DNA of 64,000 bases from Ligula intestinalis (taxonomy: Eukaryota > Platyhelminthes > Cestoda > Diphyllobothriidea > Diphyllobothriidae): NCBI GenBank assembly GCA_036362985.1, contig JAYGXS010000004.1, forward strand, positions 36,882,812 through 36,946,811, written 5' to 3'. Under the pieces are notes generated by a model. It had not been told where the DNA came from and did not search any database. It worked only from the letters and a program-made list of their open reading frames with translations. The position numbers and the translations under genes were made by a program. Positions 24,198-35,499 of this stretch are shown here, piece after piece; position 1 is the stretch's first letter, and every line of letters begins with the position of its first letter.

Positions 24198-24500
24198 CTG
24201 ACTAATGATGACTAATGAGCCAGGAATGGCCATTTCAGACTTCCTTGTCTTTGCTGGAAATGTTCATCTGCCTAAATTACTAGTGAATGTGCAGCTTCTA
24301 TCTGGGTTTGAGGGTGAGCCCAAGGCAGAACGGAGCGAGCGAATTCCGTTAGCAACCGATGAACGTTCATCAACAAGTGTCAATATTCCCAATATAAACC
24401 GGCAATTCAACAAGCCTGTGGTTCAATGGTTAGAAATTTGGACCTCTGATCAAAAGGTCACAGGTTCAAACCCTGTGCGGCACACCACCTGGGATTGGGT
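24198..24500 (+). repeat. SINE copy with tRNA-like pol III boxes at its 3' end
   Basis: The repeat starts with the hammerhead-like block (AATGAGCCAGGAATGGCC), shares its body with a copy at 27.74-28.0 kb (TTGAGGG..AGCCC, CGTTAGCAACCGATGAACG-like block), and ends in a tRNA-like part. That part has box A TGGTTCAATGG (24419-24429), box B GGTTCAAACCC (24463-24473), and a T stem-loop that pairs perfectly (ACAGG/CCTGT). The acceptor stem does not pair (3 of 7) and the anticodon arm is displaced, so it is not a working tRNA. Confidence 0.65.
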
Positions 24501-24564
24501 ATGACTGGCTGCTGGCGCTTAATTAACCAGAAGTTTGAAAAAAATTTTTCCCAGAAGAAATTTG

Positions 24565-24617
24565 AACAAAGCGAAGATCACGACTTGAGCAGCTCAAGTC
24601 GTGATCTTCGCTTTGTT
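24565..24617. repeat. 53-bp perfect palindrome (26-bp arms, 1-nt centre)
   Basis: The arms read AACAAAGCGAAGATCACGAC.. outward from a central A at 24591, and the complement is exact over 26 bp on each side. As RNA or single-stranded DNA it would form a nearly loopless hairpin. Confidence 0.9.
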
Positions 24618-24979
24618 TGAACCAGAAGTTGTCATTCTAGTCTCCTTTGTCTTTGCCGATGACACTCATTTGAATATCTTTTTTCGCGAATTATAATCAC
24701 TCTCTAAAATCGTGATCGAGTATTGATGTAGTACAGTGGAGGATGCATTGTTACTCAGTATGACTTATTAACCCTACAGCAGTTTATAAACCCTGGGCTA
24801 AATTGAGATCCTGATTGTGCGACAGTTTGTGCAGTTTCAGGTTTATATTGTACAAGGTCCTTATGCAAAAACTCTTCCAATTGAGATGTTAATTTAGTTG
24901 AATCATCGTAATACAGCAAGTTATTGTAATCATTCTTTTGTAACTTACCATAATAACAGCCTAGGTGCTAGCTAAAATG

Positions 24980-25056
24980 CCCAGACACGTGTTTCGCTGG
25001 TATTCTGCCACTGCTTGACACAACTGCGAGGGGTCCGGCTCATCCGTGGGCCCCTC
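24980..25056 (-). ncRNA. Hammerhead ribozyme copy with a mutated core
   Basis: Same layout as the copy at 25314-25392: stem I GGGCCCA/UGGGC, stem II GCCGG/CCAGC, GAAA (24993-24996), and self-complementary ACACGUGU ending in GUC (24985-24987). The core heptamer reads CGGAUGA (25041-25047) instead of CUGAUGA. That change at U4 should reduce or abolish self-cleavage. Confidence 0.6.
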
Positions 25057-25313
25057 AGCTTTCCTTGCCTGCTTTCTGGTTGATATACTGGTTTTGAAAG
25101 TTAAGCTTTTGAATCTCCTGAGAAATTAATTTCTTTTCATGGCATACATCAGTATATTTAAAGTCTATATGTGTAGACCTAAATGCAAAGTGTATATTTG
25201 GGTTGGAACCCATCAACCACTGCGAAATATCTACTTGCTGCCGACAGACAGACTTTAATAGCATAAATTGATGTTGAAACTTACCATACTAAACGTCTAG
25301 GTACGTGCTAAAA

Positions 25314-25392
25314 GGTCCAGACACGCGTTTCACCGGTATTCTGCCGCTGCTTGACATAGCTGCGAGGGGTCCGGCTCATCAGTGGGTCGCCC
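25314..25392 (-). ncRNA. Type I hammerhead ribozyme, intact core
   Basis: Minus strand, 5' to 3': GACCCA (stem I), CUGAUGA (25376-25382), stem II GCCGG (25371-25375) and CCGGU (25332-25336) with a 34-nt loop, GAAA (25328-25331), a minimal self-complementary stem III (ACGCGUGU), the cleavage triplet GUC (25320-25322), then UGG closing stem I with three pairs. All catalytic core positions match. The very short stem III resembles dimer-active hammerheads of retroelements and satellites. Predicted cleavage is between 25320 and 25319. The closing base pair of stem II is G-U here and G-C in the sister copy. Confidence 0.75.
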
Positions 25393-25439
25393 AGTTTTCT
25401 CTGTCTGCTTTCTGGTTGATATACTGGTTTTAAAAAGTT

Positions 25440-28400
25440 CCGCGTTTTCATCGTTCTTTGTCAATTTTAGTGAAGGAGGAAATCAATCTGCCCATAACGA
25501 ATTACATTTGCTTAGGATCGATCCTTAGACCCTTAAAACTTTACTAAAAACTGAAGCATATTTCTGTTTTCCTGAGCGTGGAGAAAAAAAGTACATAATA
25601 AATACATCGTATCTGAAAGATGTCTTGTTAAAGTTCCGGACATCCTCAGGGCGAAGCCCAATATAGCAGCCCCTTTCAAGGACCTAAAGACGTCAGAGTC
25701 AATCTTATGGTGTGAAACTGATGGCAGTTGAGAGAGTGCACCGTCAAAATTGCGCAATCAGATATGCGTGAGAAGTGGCTTCGCCAGTATGACAGCAGAC
25801 TGTGTTGGTCCAAAGATTGGTTTACCAGATCTCCTGCGATCTGGTTAGTATACATTACTTACAAGGCCAAATAAGGCGCAATATTTCGATCATTGGAAAC
25901 TTCGATGTCCACTGCACACTATGTGGTAGGGGGAAGTGCAGCACTGGTAACTTGTGCGCGAATTTGCTTTTGTTGAGCCGACCTTGCGCTCCATTTTGAC
26001 GCACTTTTTCGCTCTCCCCTTCTCTTACCGTTTACCATTAGCCGGGCAAACTCACGATCATCACATGTAGACTTAGGTGTGGCGACTGATAAAGGTAATC
26101 GGCCCGTCTAAGAATGCTAAAATGTTAAACCATATGATATGAAAGCAAGTCAGGTGCCATTTAAGGGCTAGAATGAACTCCGTTTTACCTTGACTAGTTC
26201 GTCATTAAAACTCTTCAAGAAGAACCATAATATTATTATCGGTCCTGGAAAATTTTGGTTTTCCACGCCATCCACAAAAGCAGCCATTTAATTTAGAAGG
26301 TTGACCAACCGACCTCTTTCATCGTTTAACGTTGTTTGGGGCTAAAACTTTCGTGATCCTTGAAGGCAGTTTGGCACCACTTAGAGCCTTTTTAATACGC
26401 CTTCACGCACTCGATAAGGGCGTTATCAAAGAACATTTAGCATAAACCTTGTACGTAATATTAACCCATAAGCAACATATGAAAAAAATCGTAGCTGCAA
26501 TCTAAAAGCTCCCTTCCATAATCCGAACGCAGTCAAACTTCTGGTCCCACCTAGCTAAATCTTCGCACAAAGATTTCGCCTCTTCTCATGTTTGCGTATA
26601 GTGACACAAGCGTCCACTGGTGCTTAAGTGTTTATTCCTATAGTACTCACCGCATTTCGGTAATAAGTTTTGATACATTTATAATTTTGCAAGCCAAGCT
26701 TATCTTGACACAAATTAGCATTTACTGGACCTGTCCTTTATGTATCGATGTTTTTCTTCAATGATATTGCTGTCACCGATAGGGAGTTCAGAGGCGTTCA
26801 CCTACTTTTCTTTAATAAAACTGAACTGACAACCCAGCCTTTCAGGCGTGAATTACCACCATCAGTTCATGCCCTAACCTCGTCAGTGGTCGCATTTGCT
26901 TGAGACAGCTACACGGAGCTCTAATCTCCGATAAGTGCCTCTTTCTCCTGTCTTTTGCTTATGTCCTTTTACTCGGAACTTGGTTTGATGCGTTTGGTGC
27001 CTCAATGAACAGCCACTAAGAAGACTTTTACAGGTTCTCGTAAACGACTAGTGGATGGCATTGGACGAGGCCCAGGTGAATATTGTTGGTCAGACTGTAA
27101 GGTCAGGGAGTCGGGAAAGTTCGTAGAAAAACTTGATAATCCTGATACGGTGAAACGCAAGACAACGACGGTGCGACAGACACCAAACGAAGGGACTGCA
27201 CTGATATCGAATGGAACTAAAAAGGTCAACTGATTGCAATGCAGTCGACGAGTGCGTAAACTGTTTTAATTGCAGCATAATCAGCGTCTATCCAACGCCG
27301 CCAATATGGCGTATATTGGTGTGTTCTCTTCGAGTTACACCAATGATGTGGCACCTTCATGTCAGATGCTTGAGTATGTCCGGTGTATTAGAGCCCGTGG
27401 TGCGCAGATTTCAAGGTTGTTCGAATTCCAGAGTGATGTAGACTACAAGCTGATTAGCGCGGACTTTTCAAGGAAGTAGCCACAGATGTCAATTTTATCT
27501 CCTGAAGTAGGGCAAAAAGCATAGCAGTGTTACCGGGAAACCGCAGAAGTTGGCGCACCTAATGGATTGTACGCACAACTGGACTGGACATTTGCAATAA
27601 GTGTGTATTAATGACGCTCGCCTCAATTTAGGACAGAAAAGTTGTGCCTTTCATATTCGTGGGCATGATCGGTAATAGAATAAAGCACAGCGATTAGGCT
27701 GTTATATATGCCCCTGTGCCTAGATATGGCTGACTGGCGACGGATAATAAGCCAAAAATATCCATTCTAGTCTTTCTTGTCGTTGTCGGTCATGGATTTC
27801 AGCTTATAATATGCTAGCCATTGAGTGCCTACTAGGAAGGCTTGAGGGGGAGCCCTGAAGCACAACGGGACAAGTGAGTTCTGTAACCGGTCTGTGAGCG
27901 TCCATCTATCATTATATATGGGAGGTAAACGACTACCAGGCTTCAGATACGTCTGAAATTTGGTCATTCGAATTGCATCGAATTCACTGTATTTTAACAT
28001 TTAGTTTTATCTACGCAGAATGAGGAAAAGGGGTGGTACATCTAGGTGCGGGCTAACGCTGCGTTATCCAAATGCGCCCTCGCCCTCGCCCAACCTGTTT
28101 GACTATATCATTGCATCTGTTTCAGGTAAATGAAAATGCCAGAATGTGGTAGATACTGTGCAGGCCCAATATAACTATCAACTAATTTGCACGTAAGTTA
28201 CTTTACCCGCGCCCACACTGCGGTAGAGCACACAGAAGACCTTGATGAAGTTTATGGTTGAATGTTTGAAGTATGTTTTACCGACAACGCCATGGTTTCC
28301 TGGCACGTAAGCTGTTAAGTGTTTCAGATGTCAGTGGCAATTCTTTTTCTTAGAAGCTGAGTACCAGCTGTTTGTTAGACCAAGCAGGATGTTCAGACAA

Positions 28401-31400
28401 GCGCCTCAGTTTTGGCCGTCTGCAGCCAATCAACGAATGAGAGAGAGTGCGCCTGTGTGCCCCACTGTTTGTAAAGATTTGAAAAGGCGAGTTCAGAAAC
28501 CTTGTGGTCTTATCTTCTTCCATGTTAAATATGGACGTTTGTATGTGTCTAGACATGTCTGGGTCGATAGTGGATTCAGAAACAGCTTTTGTGGATGCTG
28601 CTGGACAGCAGTGAATGGTTCCATTTTGGCTGTCGTATACTAGGCTTTTTGACGCTTGGTCTACGTACAATTTAGCTTCACCACACGCGCTATAACCAAA
28701 CCATCGCTCCTCGGATCACACCGAGGTGGCTCTTTACAGCCATATGATCCCTTAGTAAGGCAACAGAGCATCTGCTATGCGGCAGATATAGTGCCGTTCA
28801 CAGGTTTTCTGTCAAACACCTGTCAAACCATCCTAACCTGCCTTATCGGTTTTCGCATCTTCCGGCATTTAGCTGACCTATTTGAACAGTTTAAAGATCG
28901 TATCCGACGAGGACCACTGTGCGTTCCGCAGTAAGGATACGCAAGAACGGTGACTTGCACGTGGATTAGTTCTAAGTTATAGTGGACTAAAGGTTTATTT
29001 AATAAACTTTCTCCCTCTCTTCACTCACTCATCTGTGCCCGGCCTCGAGACAGAGTCAAGAAGACTGCATGTTGGATCGGGTGCAAGTGGTTGACGCAGC
29101 GTGAACCTGTACCTATGCGTGCTACACAACCCCTGCGTGCGGCCTTTATGATGGGAACGCATCCCAAATAACGCCTATCGTACCTTGATCTAGCTCCCAT
29201 GTTGGTCCAGCACATTTACCACACAGCCCGCTTAGAGAGTAAACATTTGAGCACATGCGTGTATATAACGCATAAAAAGGCCTTCCTAGTGTCCCATGTC
29301 TTTTCTGGTAATGTCCTTCTGCCTGTATCCTAGCCGCCTCGCGGTGGAGAGGTCGAATGGCAACATGGATGGACGAGCGTGTCCTCTAACAGATCGTTGT
29401 ACGTGTATCTGCTATTCTAACACACAGCATTCCTTGCTGCAAGCTTTGTGTGGAAAGCGAACATCGCCCATAACGACAGGCAACATATCTTACATATTAA
29501 AATCATATCAGTTGTTGAAGTGTCCCCTACCGAAAATTTATTTCAAAGAATATGCTTCTGACGAACAACCCCTGCCGAAGGATAGCAAAAAAATGAATGG
29601 TGGTAAGCATCTATGGCGATACACTTTTTGGTTTTAGAAGTAGGTCTAACATAGTCGCTATCCAGCTGTACTGATGACTCGTCCCACGGTGCACGATCGA
29701 TCGGCTAAGGCCGCGTGCGTGATGAGATCACACAACTCACCGGCCGAGATTACTGCTTTGCCCTACTACTCGGATGAACTGGAAAGCCAGTGAGCAGGTT
29801 ACTCCTCAAGGACTCAATCTGATTGATCCGACTGCACCTGTTTGTACATGCTCTGCTTACCTTAAATACCCAGTACTAAGTACGTGAAGAGACTTCAACT
29901 TTCCTCCGCCCTTGTTTTTATGCCCTCCTTTGTGGACTCGGACAAGGCTAAGTGGGTGACAACATATTGGTTTGTAGCAATATTATAACATTTCGAATAT
30001 GCATGGAGTCATGAAGGCCTAAATACTTTACAAAAATTGGAAAAACGGAGGGTCCCAGGTAAATTAGCGCAAAGGTCATGTTAGCTTACTAGGATGCGTT
30101 TGTCCATGGCACGACCTTTTGCCTGACTTGACCTGCTGTGAATCGTCGATGACTTGAAACGCACAGAATACTAAAAGTAGTTTTGGGGTAGCCGGACTTG
30201 GTTTCCCGGGGGCTGCTTTAGTTGTCAGTGATTGGATTCGGGTTCACCATGTCCTCGTTAGCCGATACTAGTACCCTGACTACGTCGACCGTTACTAACA
30301 CCGGCATTTGGAAAGTTCGCTTACACAAGGGATGATGGTTGTATGACAGCAACTGGCGGCCGTATCATGTTCCCATTCCTCGCGCCCGGTCAGTTTTGTG
30401 AGCAAGAGTTTTGAGAGGAGGTCGACTTGCCAATCTATTTATTAAATATCCTAAAACCAGACCTCAGAAGTGAACTTTTGCGTTGTTTAGTGCCTTGCCT
30501 AAGGATCCTCAGATGGTCAGTATATGGGTCGAACCGCAGCGGACTGGCTCTGTGACATCGAGGTTGTTTTGCGTGGAAACAGCTTGCTAGGCGAGTATGC
30601 CTGTTGAAAGGTTCACGCAAATGAAGCTTACTTAAGTCCACAAGCTGCTATCGAAGATTCTCTATATCACATAGCTAAACTTCTTCCAGTTCAAGGCTAA
30701 ATTCAGTATCGTGGACGCTGCATCTGCAGAATATTTCAACGCTCTGGAATGTATTCTAGACCAAGCAGGGGGTTCAGGAAAAAATTAATCCGTCACCGAT
30801 CATCAGGGCATACCGCTGGCCATTGAGTGCAAAAATGAGGAACTTTTGACCAGAGGTGAGCATTAAATACTAAACGAAGTGAAAATAAATTGTCTTACTA
30901 TGATATACTTCTAAAGTTCTACCTAGTCACTTGCTGAAACTACCTACAGGTCAGCATTATTGACACAACACAGACCTCTGCAAGCAGTATTGTAGAGGAA
31001 CTATTCAAACCGCATAATTTCTACGCTTAGGCAACCAGTTAAACACTTACTTTTACGGAGGATTGAGTAACTTTGATTGGCCAAATCTGCTTTCATATCA
31101 AAGGATGAAGGGAGGTCCGTTGATGTTGCTCGTAAAAGGAACGAAGCTTATAGAATCAACATTTTCGCCTTCAAATTCTGATAAAAACTTATGAGTAGTT
31201 CGAAGAACCTGAGGCGACCCAGGTAGAAGAATGAGTATTTTAGAACTACTAGCCGTCAACGGGATGAACTCTTCTAGAGAAGGGGGTTATTGCAATCAGG
31301 GTTCGCACAGAACTACACTACCAGCAATCACTCTCATCTTAACCTAACTACCCTTATGCTCGGATGTGGTTCCGGGAAGGGTGATTTCCAAATACTACAT

Positions 31401-34400
31401 TTCGTGTGATCTACACCTTTTCTCCCACTTATTGCAACCAGTCGATTCAACTTTTAAGCTGTACATGTTTTCATCATACTGTGATTGTTTGGCTTCGTTG
31501 AATCATCATCCAAAATCCACCAGAATGACTACTCGGCACTCTTAATTATTAGGAGGGGCTTGGTAGATTTTAATAGCTATATTGATCCAATTTTGAAAAT
31601 TTCATGGCCTCGGTGGGATTCAAAGACCCATCAGCTCTACCGAAGTACTACAAGCACTGTGTTATGTAATAATCTGACAGCCTCAGAGAAGAGGGAGACA
31701 AGCAGGAGAAAACATGCTTCTGACACTAGACCGAAACCACATTGCTTCGCGGTGCGGTATGACCTTCGTTGGAGTTACGCGGTTTGCGTATCGTGAGTCT
31801 GCTGTGGTTTAGCACAGTGGCTGGCACAGTTAAAAAACCGTTGAGAAGTTCCGCCCGCAGAATGTACCAGGATTTCACGACAGTGGCTCGGATCTACTAT
31901 GTTTGAGAGAGTACCTTTCGCTCAGTCCTGCGGAGACTCGCATTTTCTCTTAGGTCGCCAGCCTTCCAAATCAGAACATTCTGTGCACCTTTAAAGAGGC
32001 AAGCATGTTGTGGAGAGGGATTGCCCGAGGCCAATTTCTCTAGCTGTTTTTTCTCGCAGATAGTGGACCCACTCCTTCTTAACACAGGTGGCCTTGCACA
32101 CCTTTTCAGGGAAAGTATGGTAAGGATTAAGGCTGTAACGCGAGAATAGGTATCCTTCTTGGAATTTAGCGCAAGGTAAACTCTATGCTGGGATTGCTTT
32201 TGTAAGAAGGAGACATCTTAAACGGCAGTATGACAAGGTCCAACAGGTGCTCCACAGCAGGTTGGTACAGACGTGGTGACTTGCGCTGAATCTTCCTCAC
32301 TCTCGGTTGCACTCTATCACCTGGGTCCACTGTCAAGACAGAGACAATAAAACCGGTGAAGGTAGAGTGTGTAGGCACACGCACTGTAGGCCACTACAAC
32401 AAGGAAAACAACAGCAACCTTGGAGGCGGCCTAGGTCCCGACCGAGTGAGAGTGCCATAGAGGTTACATTAAGAAAGACCCATTGCGGGCTGACTCTCAG
32501 TCCGCCAATAAGCCCCTCCATACAATACAACATACACTGGGCTGACTGTATGGCTCGAGTTATTCCATCAGTTGGTAATTTTTCGACACCTGGCTTTTAG
32601 CGTTCCGTTATAATTGCAAGCGCGTCAGATTGTTTACAGTAAGCAAAGTGCGCTGAACCGTCGACTTCACACTCCAGCCTACCTTCAACATCAGGCCAAC
32701 GTCCGAGCGGGTCAGAAGTGGGTGTGGTAGCTGACTGGGCTAGCGAATTCCGCTGCACGCGTCGCAGCACATTTTGGCTCCGTTGCCACACGCACACTAG
32801 AATTTATACAACCAGGGGATAAGAAGGAGCCGTCGGCGTTTGACTTCTAGTCCATGGATCAGCTACTAAACACACAACACCCTGACCTGATAGCGTGGTC
32901 TTCTACAGCGTCAATTAGTAGTGCTAAACGCTGAGCTGAATATAATAATTAAAATTTAGACTACAGTTGTGCTTGGAGCTGAACGGCTCTGTGTGAAGAG
33001 GAGTCGAGAATAAAGCTTACCGTTCAGCGGAAGGTACTTTTCGAGCACACGGTATGTGATGTGTGTGTTCGACCATTGGTTTCGATGAAGTCCACTGAGT
33101 GCACTAACATGTTGGTACAGAAGGTGAGGGTCTCGGGAATAGCTTTAAATTGATAGCGGATATAGTTTGTGCCAACCGCACTCTTCACCTTCACCCGGAG
33201 TCTCGAAGACTAAACGGGTTCCGGCGTAGGCTGCTATCTCCAATATAAGCCAAAACACTGCCTAACTTAGTCTCAAATGACAGTAGCCTTTTGCGTTGGT
33301 ACTGCTGTAATATCTACCCTCACTCACCCCTAGTATGTGCAAAGACAGGCCCAAGAATATTGAGACTGATCCGATTACTACTGTTTTTAATAATACTGAC
33401 TTTCAATGTAGCCAAGTCTTAGTAGTACTAATACTATTTTTGAAGCAAAAACTTGTCAAACGTAACGCGGGGGCTCGTACCTTCTTTGTTCTCATCAAGG
33501 AGTGGGAAGTCTAGATTTATGCTTTTTCGAGTAACTATATGTTTGAGCCCCACGGCACATCAGAGCTTGCCTTTGTTGCCGCCCTCTCAACTCTATCCTT
33601 CCGGGCTGTGTCCGTTTCAAATAGGAGCTGGACTACGAAGACTAGAATACTGCTGCTAGAAGTACTTGCCTATGCTAAAGTGCTACTTCTAGTTATCATA
33701 TTTACTTAGACCAGTAACTAGTATATTATGATATAGCGTGTGTTTGCCCGTAGGAAACCGGCACCCAGCATGCACTCACAATCTGTATGGGGTAAAGTAG
33801 ATTAATAGTTTATGAGTTAAAGCTTAGCGTTATTAACTAGAAGCACAAGTTCTGCCATACTTTTATGTCTCACGTAGTACCTTTTGCTGTGTATAGGCTG
33901 TCTGAGCGCCCACTACAACACCTAGCTTGCGATAGACTGAACATAATCGTAGAATATCATCCTCATATACTGCTATTAACTGGCAATTTAGCAGAATGCT
34001 AGTAATTATTGTAACTGTATCTGTGGAATATGTAAGTTGGAGTTGATACTGAGTTGAGTCAGCGCTGACGCTCGTGTCAATCTGGATTTATGCTATTCCA
34101 AGTAATACATGTTCGTGACCGGAGCACGTCATGGCTGCCCTTTTCTTTCGCATCCTCATCTCAATCCACCAAAGCTGTATCAGAGTTTAGCCAGTTTCGG
34201 ACTACGAGTACTAGAAACTGCTGTCAGATGTATTATGTGACAGTGAATGTAGGTGAGGAATAGCATACGCTTATGGACACAATCGATGTGGACTTTCAGG
34301 GATACCTTCTGCGAAAAACATTCGTTAAAAAAACTGGCAGATCCACATTCGCATTTTGTAGTGAACATGGTCATATGAGAATCACAGATGAAACAACGCT

Positions 34401-35135
34401 GACTGACCGGAAAATGAAATGGACAATACTGATTGGCTAATGGTGTTCAGAAAACTTAATCGACGTAGTTGTAGTTAATGGGAACACGAAGTAATAGTTC
34501 GATCAATAGCAATAATTATGCACGCACTGGGTGCACATCACAGGGACATGATTCACACGCTTCCCGAAAAAATCGCACCTTGGTCAAGGAAAACAGGTCA
34601 AATTTATGTAAGCAAACCATCCAATAGAATTTCGCGGATTTTTTTTAGTGAACAGTCAGAAATATTGTTTAATTGTTCCCTTTTTGTACCCCAGACCAGC
34701 GTAAGCTAAGATCTCGAAACAATGTGCTATGTACGCAATTTCAAAAATTTATATAAAAAACCCGAGATTGGAAAGCCAGGCTGCTACATGGAATTTAATT
34801 CACATGAATTTGACCTGCGGATAATAAGTATTTAGCATTTGGGCAAAACTCACATACAATTACATCGGGAAAATACAGTTCATTATTAAGGGGATTGTTT
34901 GTGGAATGTCATTGAACTACGTTATTTAGAAGGCCGCGTCACACTGCAATTCCATTTTAATGCCTTAGAGTCCTAGCACCAAACGGCAACTCTTTTCTGC
35001 GCTGCCAACTTATAGTAGGATTTGCCGAAGACAATGCTCAATCTTAAAGACACTGCGGACAAATCAATTGATGAAAGCGTAAAGCAAAAAGTTCTAAAGC
35101 ACAAAGATGCTACCTTAAAGCAAAAGAAACAAACT
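25440..35135. other. Long stretch without a confidently assigned gene
   Basis: Several repeat remnants occur: a SINE copy at about 27.74-28.0 kb; a stretch at 28.95-29.02 kb with AATAAA near the end that could be an LTR or 3' end; and the block at about 29.06-29.11 kb shared with 22.17 kb. No ORF has a recognisable domain. A minus-strand ORF at 34180-34374 contains one C2H2-like half (F-x5-L-x2-H-x4-H) without a proper cysteine pair. I see no host exon I can support. Confidence 0.4.
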
Positions 35136-35495
35136 TTAAGTACAAATAAAAGAGTGGAGTTGAGAGCATGCTGGTAAGCAACTCAACTGGACTTGCGGTC
35201 TGGCCCTGGGGAGAGAGACACTATCTCGGAGACGAGCTGGCTGGACGATGAGCTGACGGCCGCCAAGGAAATGACAGGCCTCAAGAACGCCATCCTCCAG
35301 AGTGTTTGTGTCAGTGAAACGAACGAACCCGAAGCCTCGGGATTCGCCCGTGGCCTTTTTGAGCTTAATCTTGACCGTCTTAATTGTGCTAAATTTGGAG
35401 AAGTAAGCTAAAAAATCGTTTTTCCTTGCCTCCGGGTTCAATCGACCGACAAATATGTTTCCCTTGTTGGTGACTAGGTTTGCGTCATCTTGGTC
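35136..35495 (-). CDS. RRM-domain reading frame: exon of an RNA-binding protein or retrocopy
   Basis: An open minus-strand frame from an AG acceptor (AATAG, exon from 35495) encodes one RNA recognition motif: RNP2 NIFVGRL, then the helix EARKNDFLAYFSKF, RNP1 SRGFGFVRF, and GGRQLIVQPA at the end of the fold. The domain has no stops and keeps its aromatic RNP residues, so it may be functional. It resembles hnRNP or TDP-43-type RRMs, but I cannot name the orthologue. The residues after LIVQPA to the TGA at 35136 look non-conserved, so the true exon may end at a donor near 35220-35240. It directly abuts the end of a decayed non-LTR element, so a transduced or retroposed origin is possible. Confidence 0.55.
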   Translation of the reverse strand, partial: DQDDANLVTNKGNIFVGRLNPEARKNDFLAYFSKFSTIKTVKIKLKKATGESRGFGFVRFTDTNTLEDGVLEACHFLGGRQLIVQPARLRDSVSLPRARPQVQLSCLPACSQLHSFICT

Positions 35496-35499
35496 CTAT

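Larger units (their letters stand above)
24944..25437 (-). repeat. Tandem pair of hammerhead-bearing repeats, 335 bp apart
   Basis: Two direct copies of about 155 bp (24944-25100 and 25279-25437) share CTTACCAT, CCTAGGT/TCTAGGT, CGAGGGGTCCGGCTCATC and TGCTTTCTGGTTGATATACTGG. Corresponding bases, such as the GTC triplets, lie exactly 335 bp apart, as for one full monomer of a tandem satellite or retrozyme flanked by partial units. Flatworm satellites that encode hammerheads are known from schistosomes. The minus strand of each copy contains a hammerhead fold (separate entries). Confidence 0.75.

Noticed and set aside
24412..24486. tRNA gene
   Set aside because: Boxes A and B and the T arm are good, but the acceptor stem pairs at only 3 of 7 positions and the anticodon arm is displaced; treated as part of a SINE.
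28350..28670. 106-residue minus-strand ORF
   Set aside because: No domain, low-complexity composition and no splice context; probably chance or repeat-derived.
34180..34374. C2H2 zinc-finger-like ORF (minus)
   Set aside because: Only the F-x5-L-x2-H-x4-H half is present and the cysteine pair is not correctly spaced; no tandem fingers.
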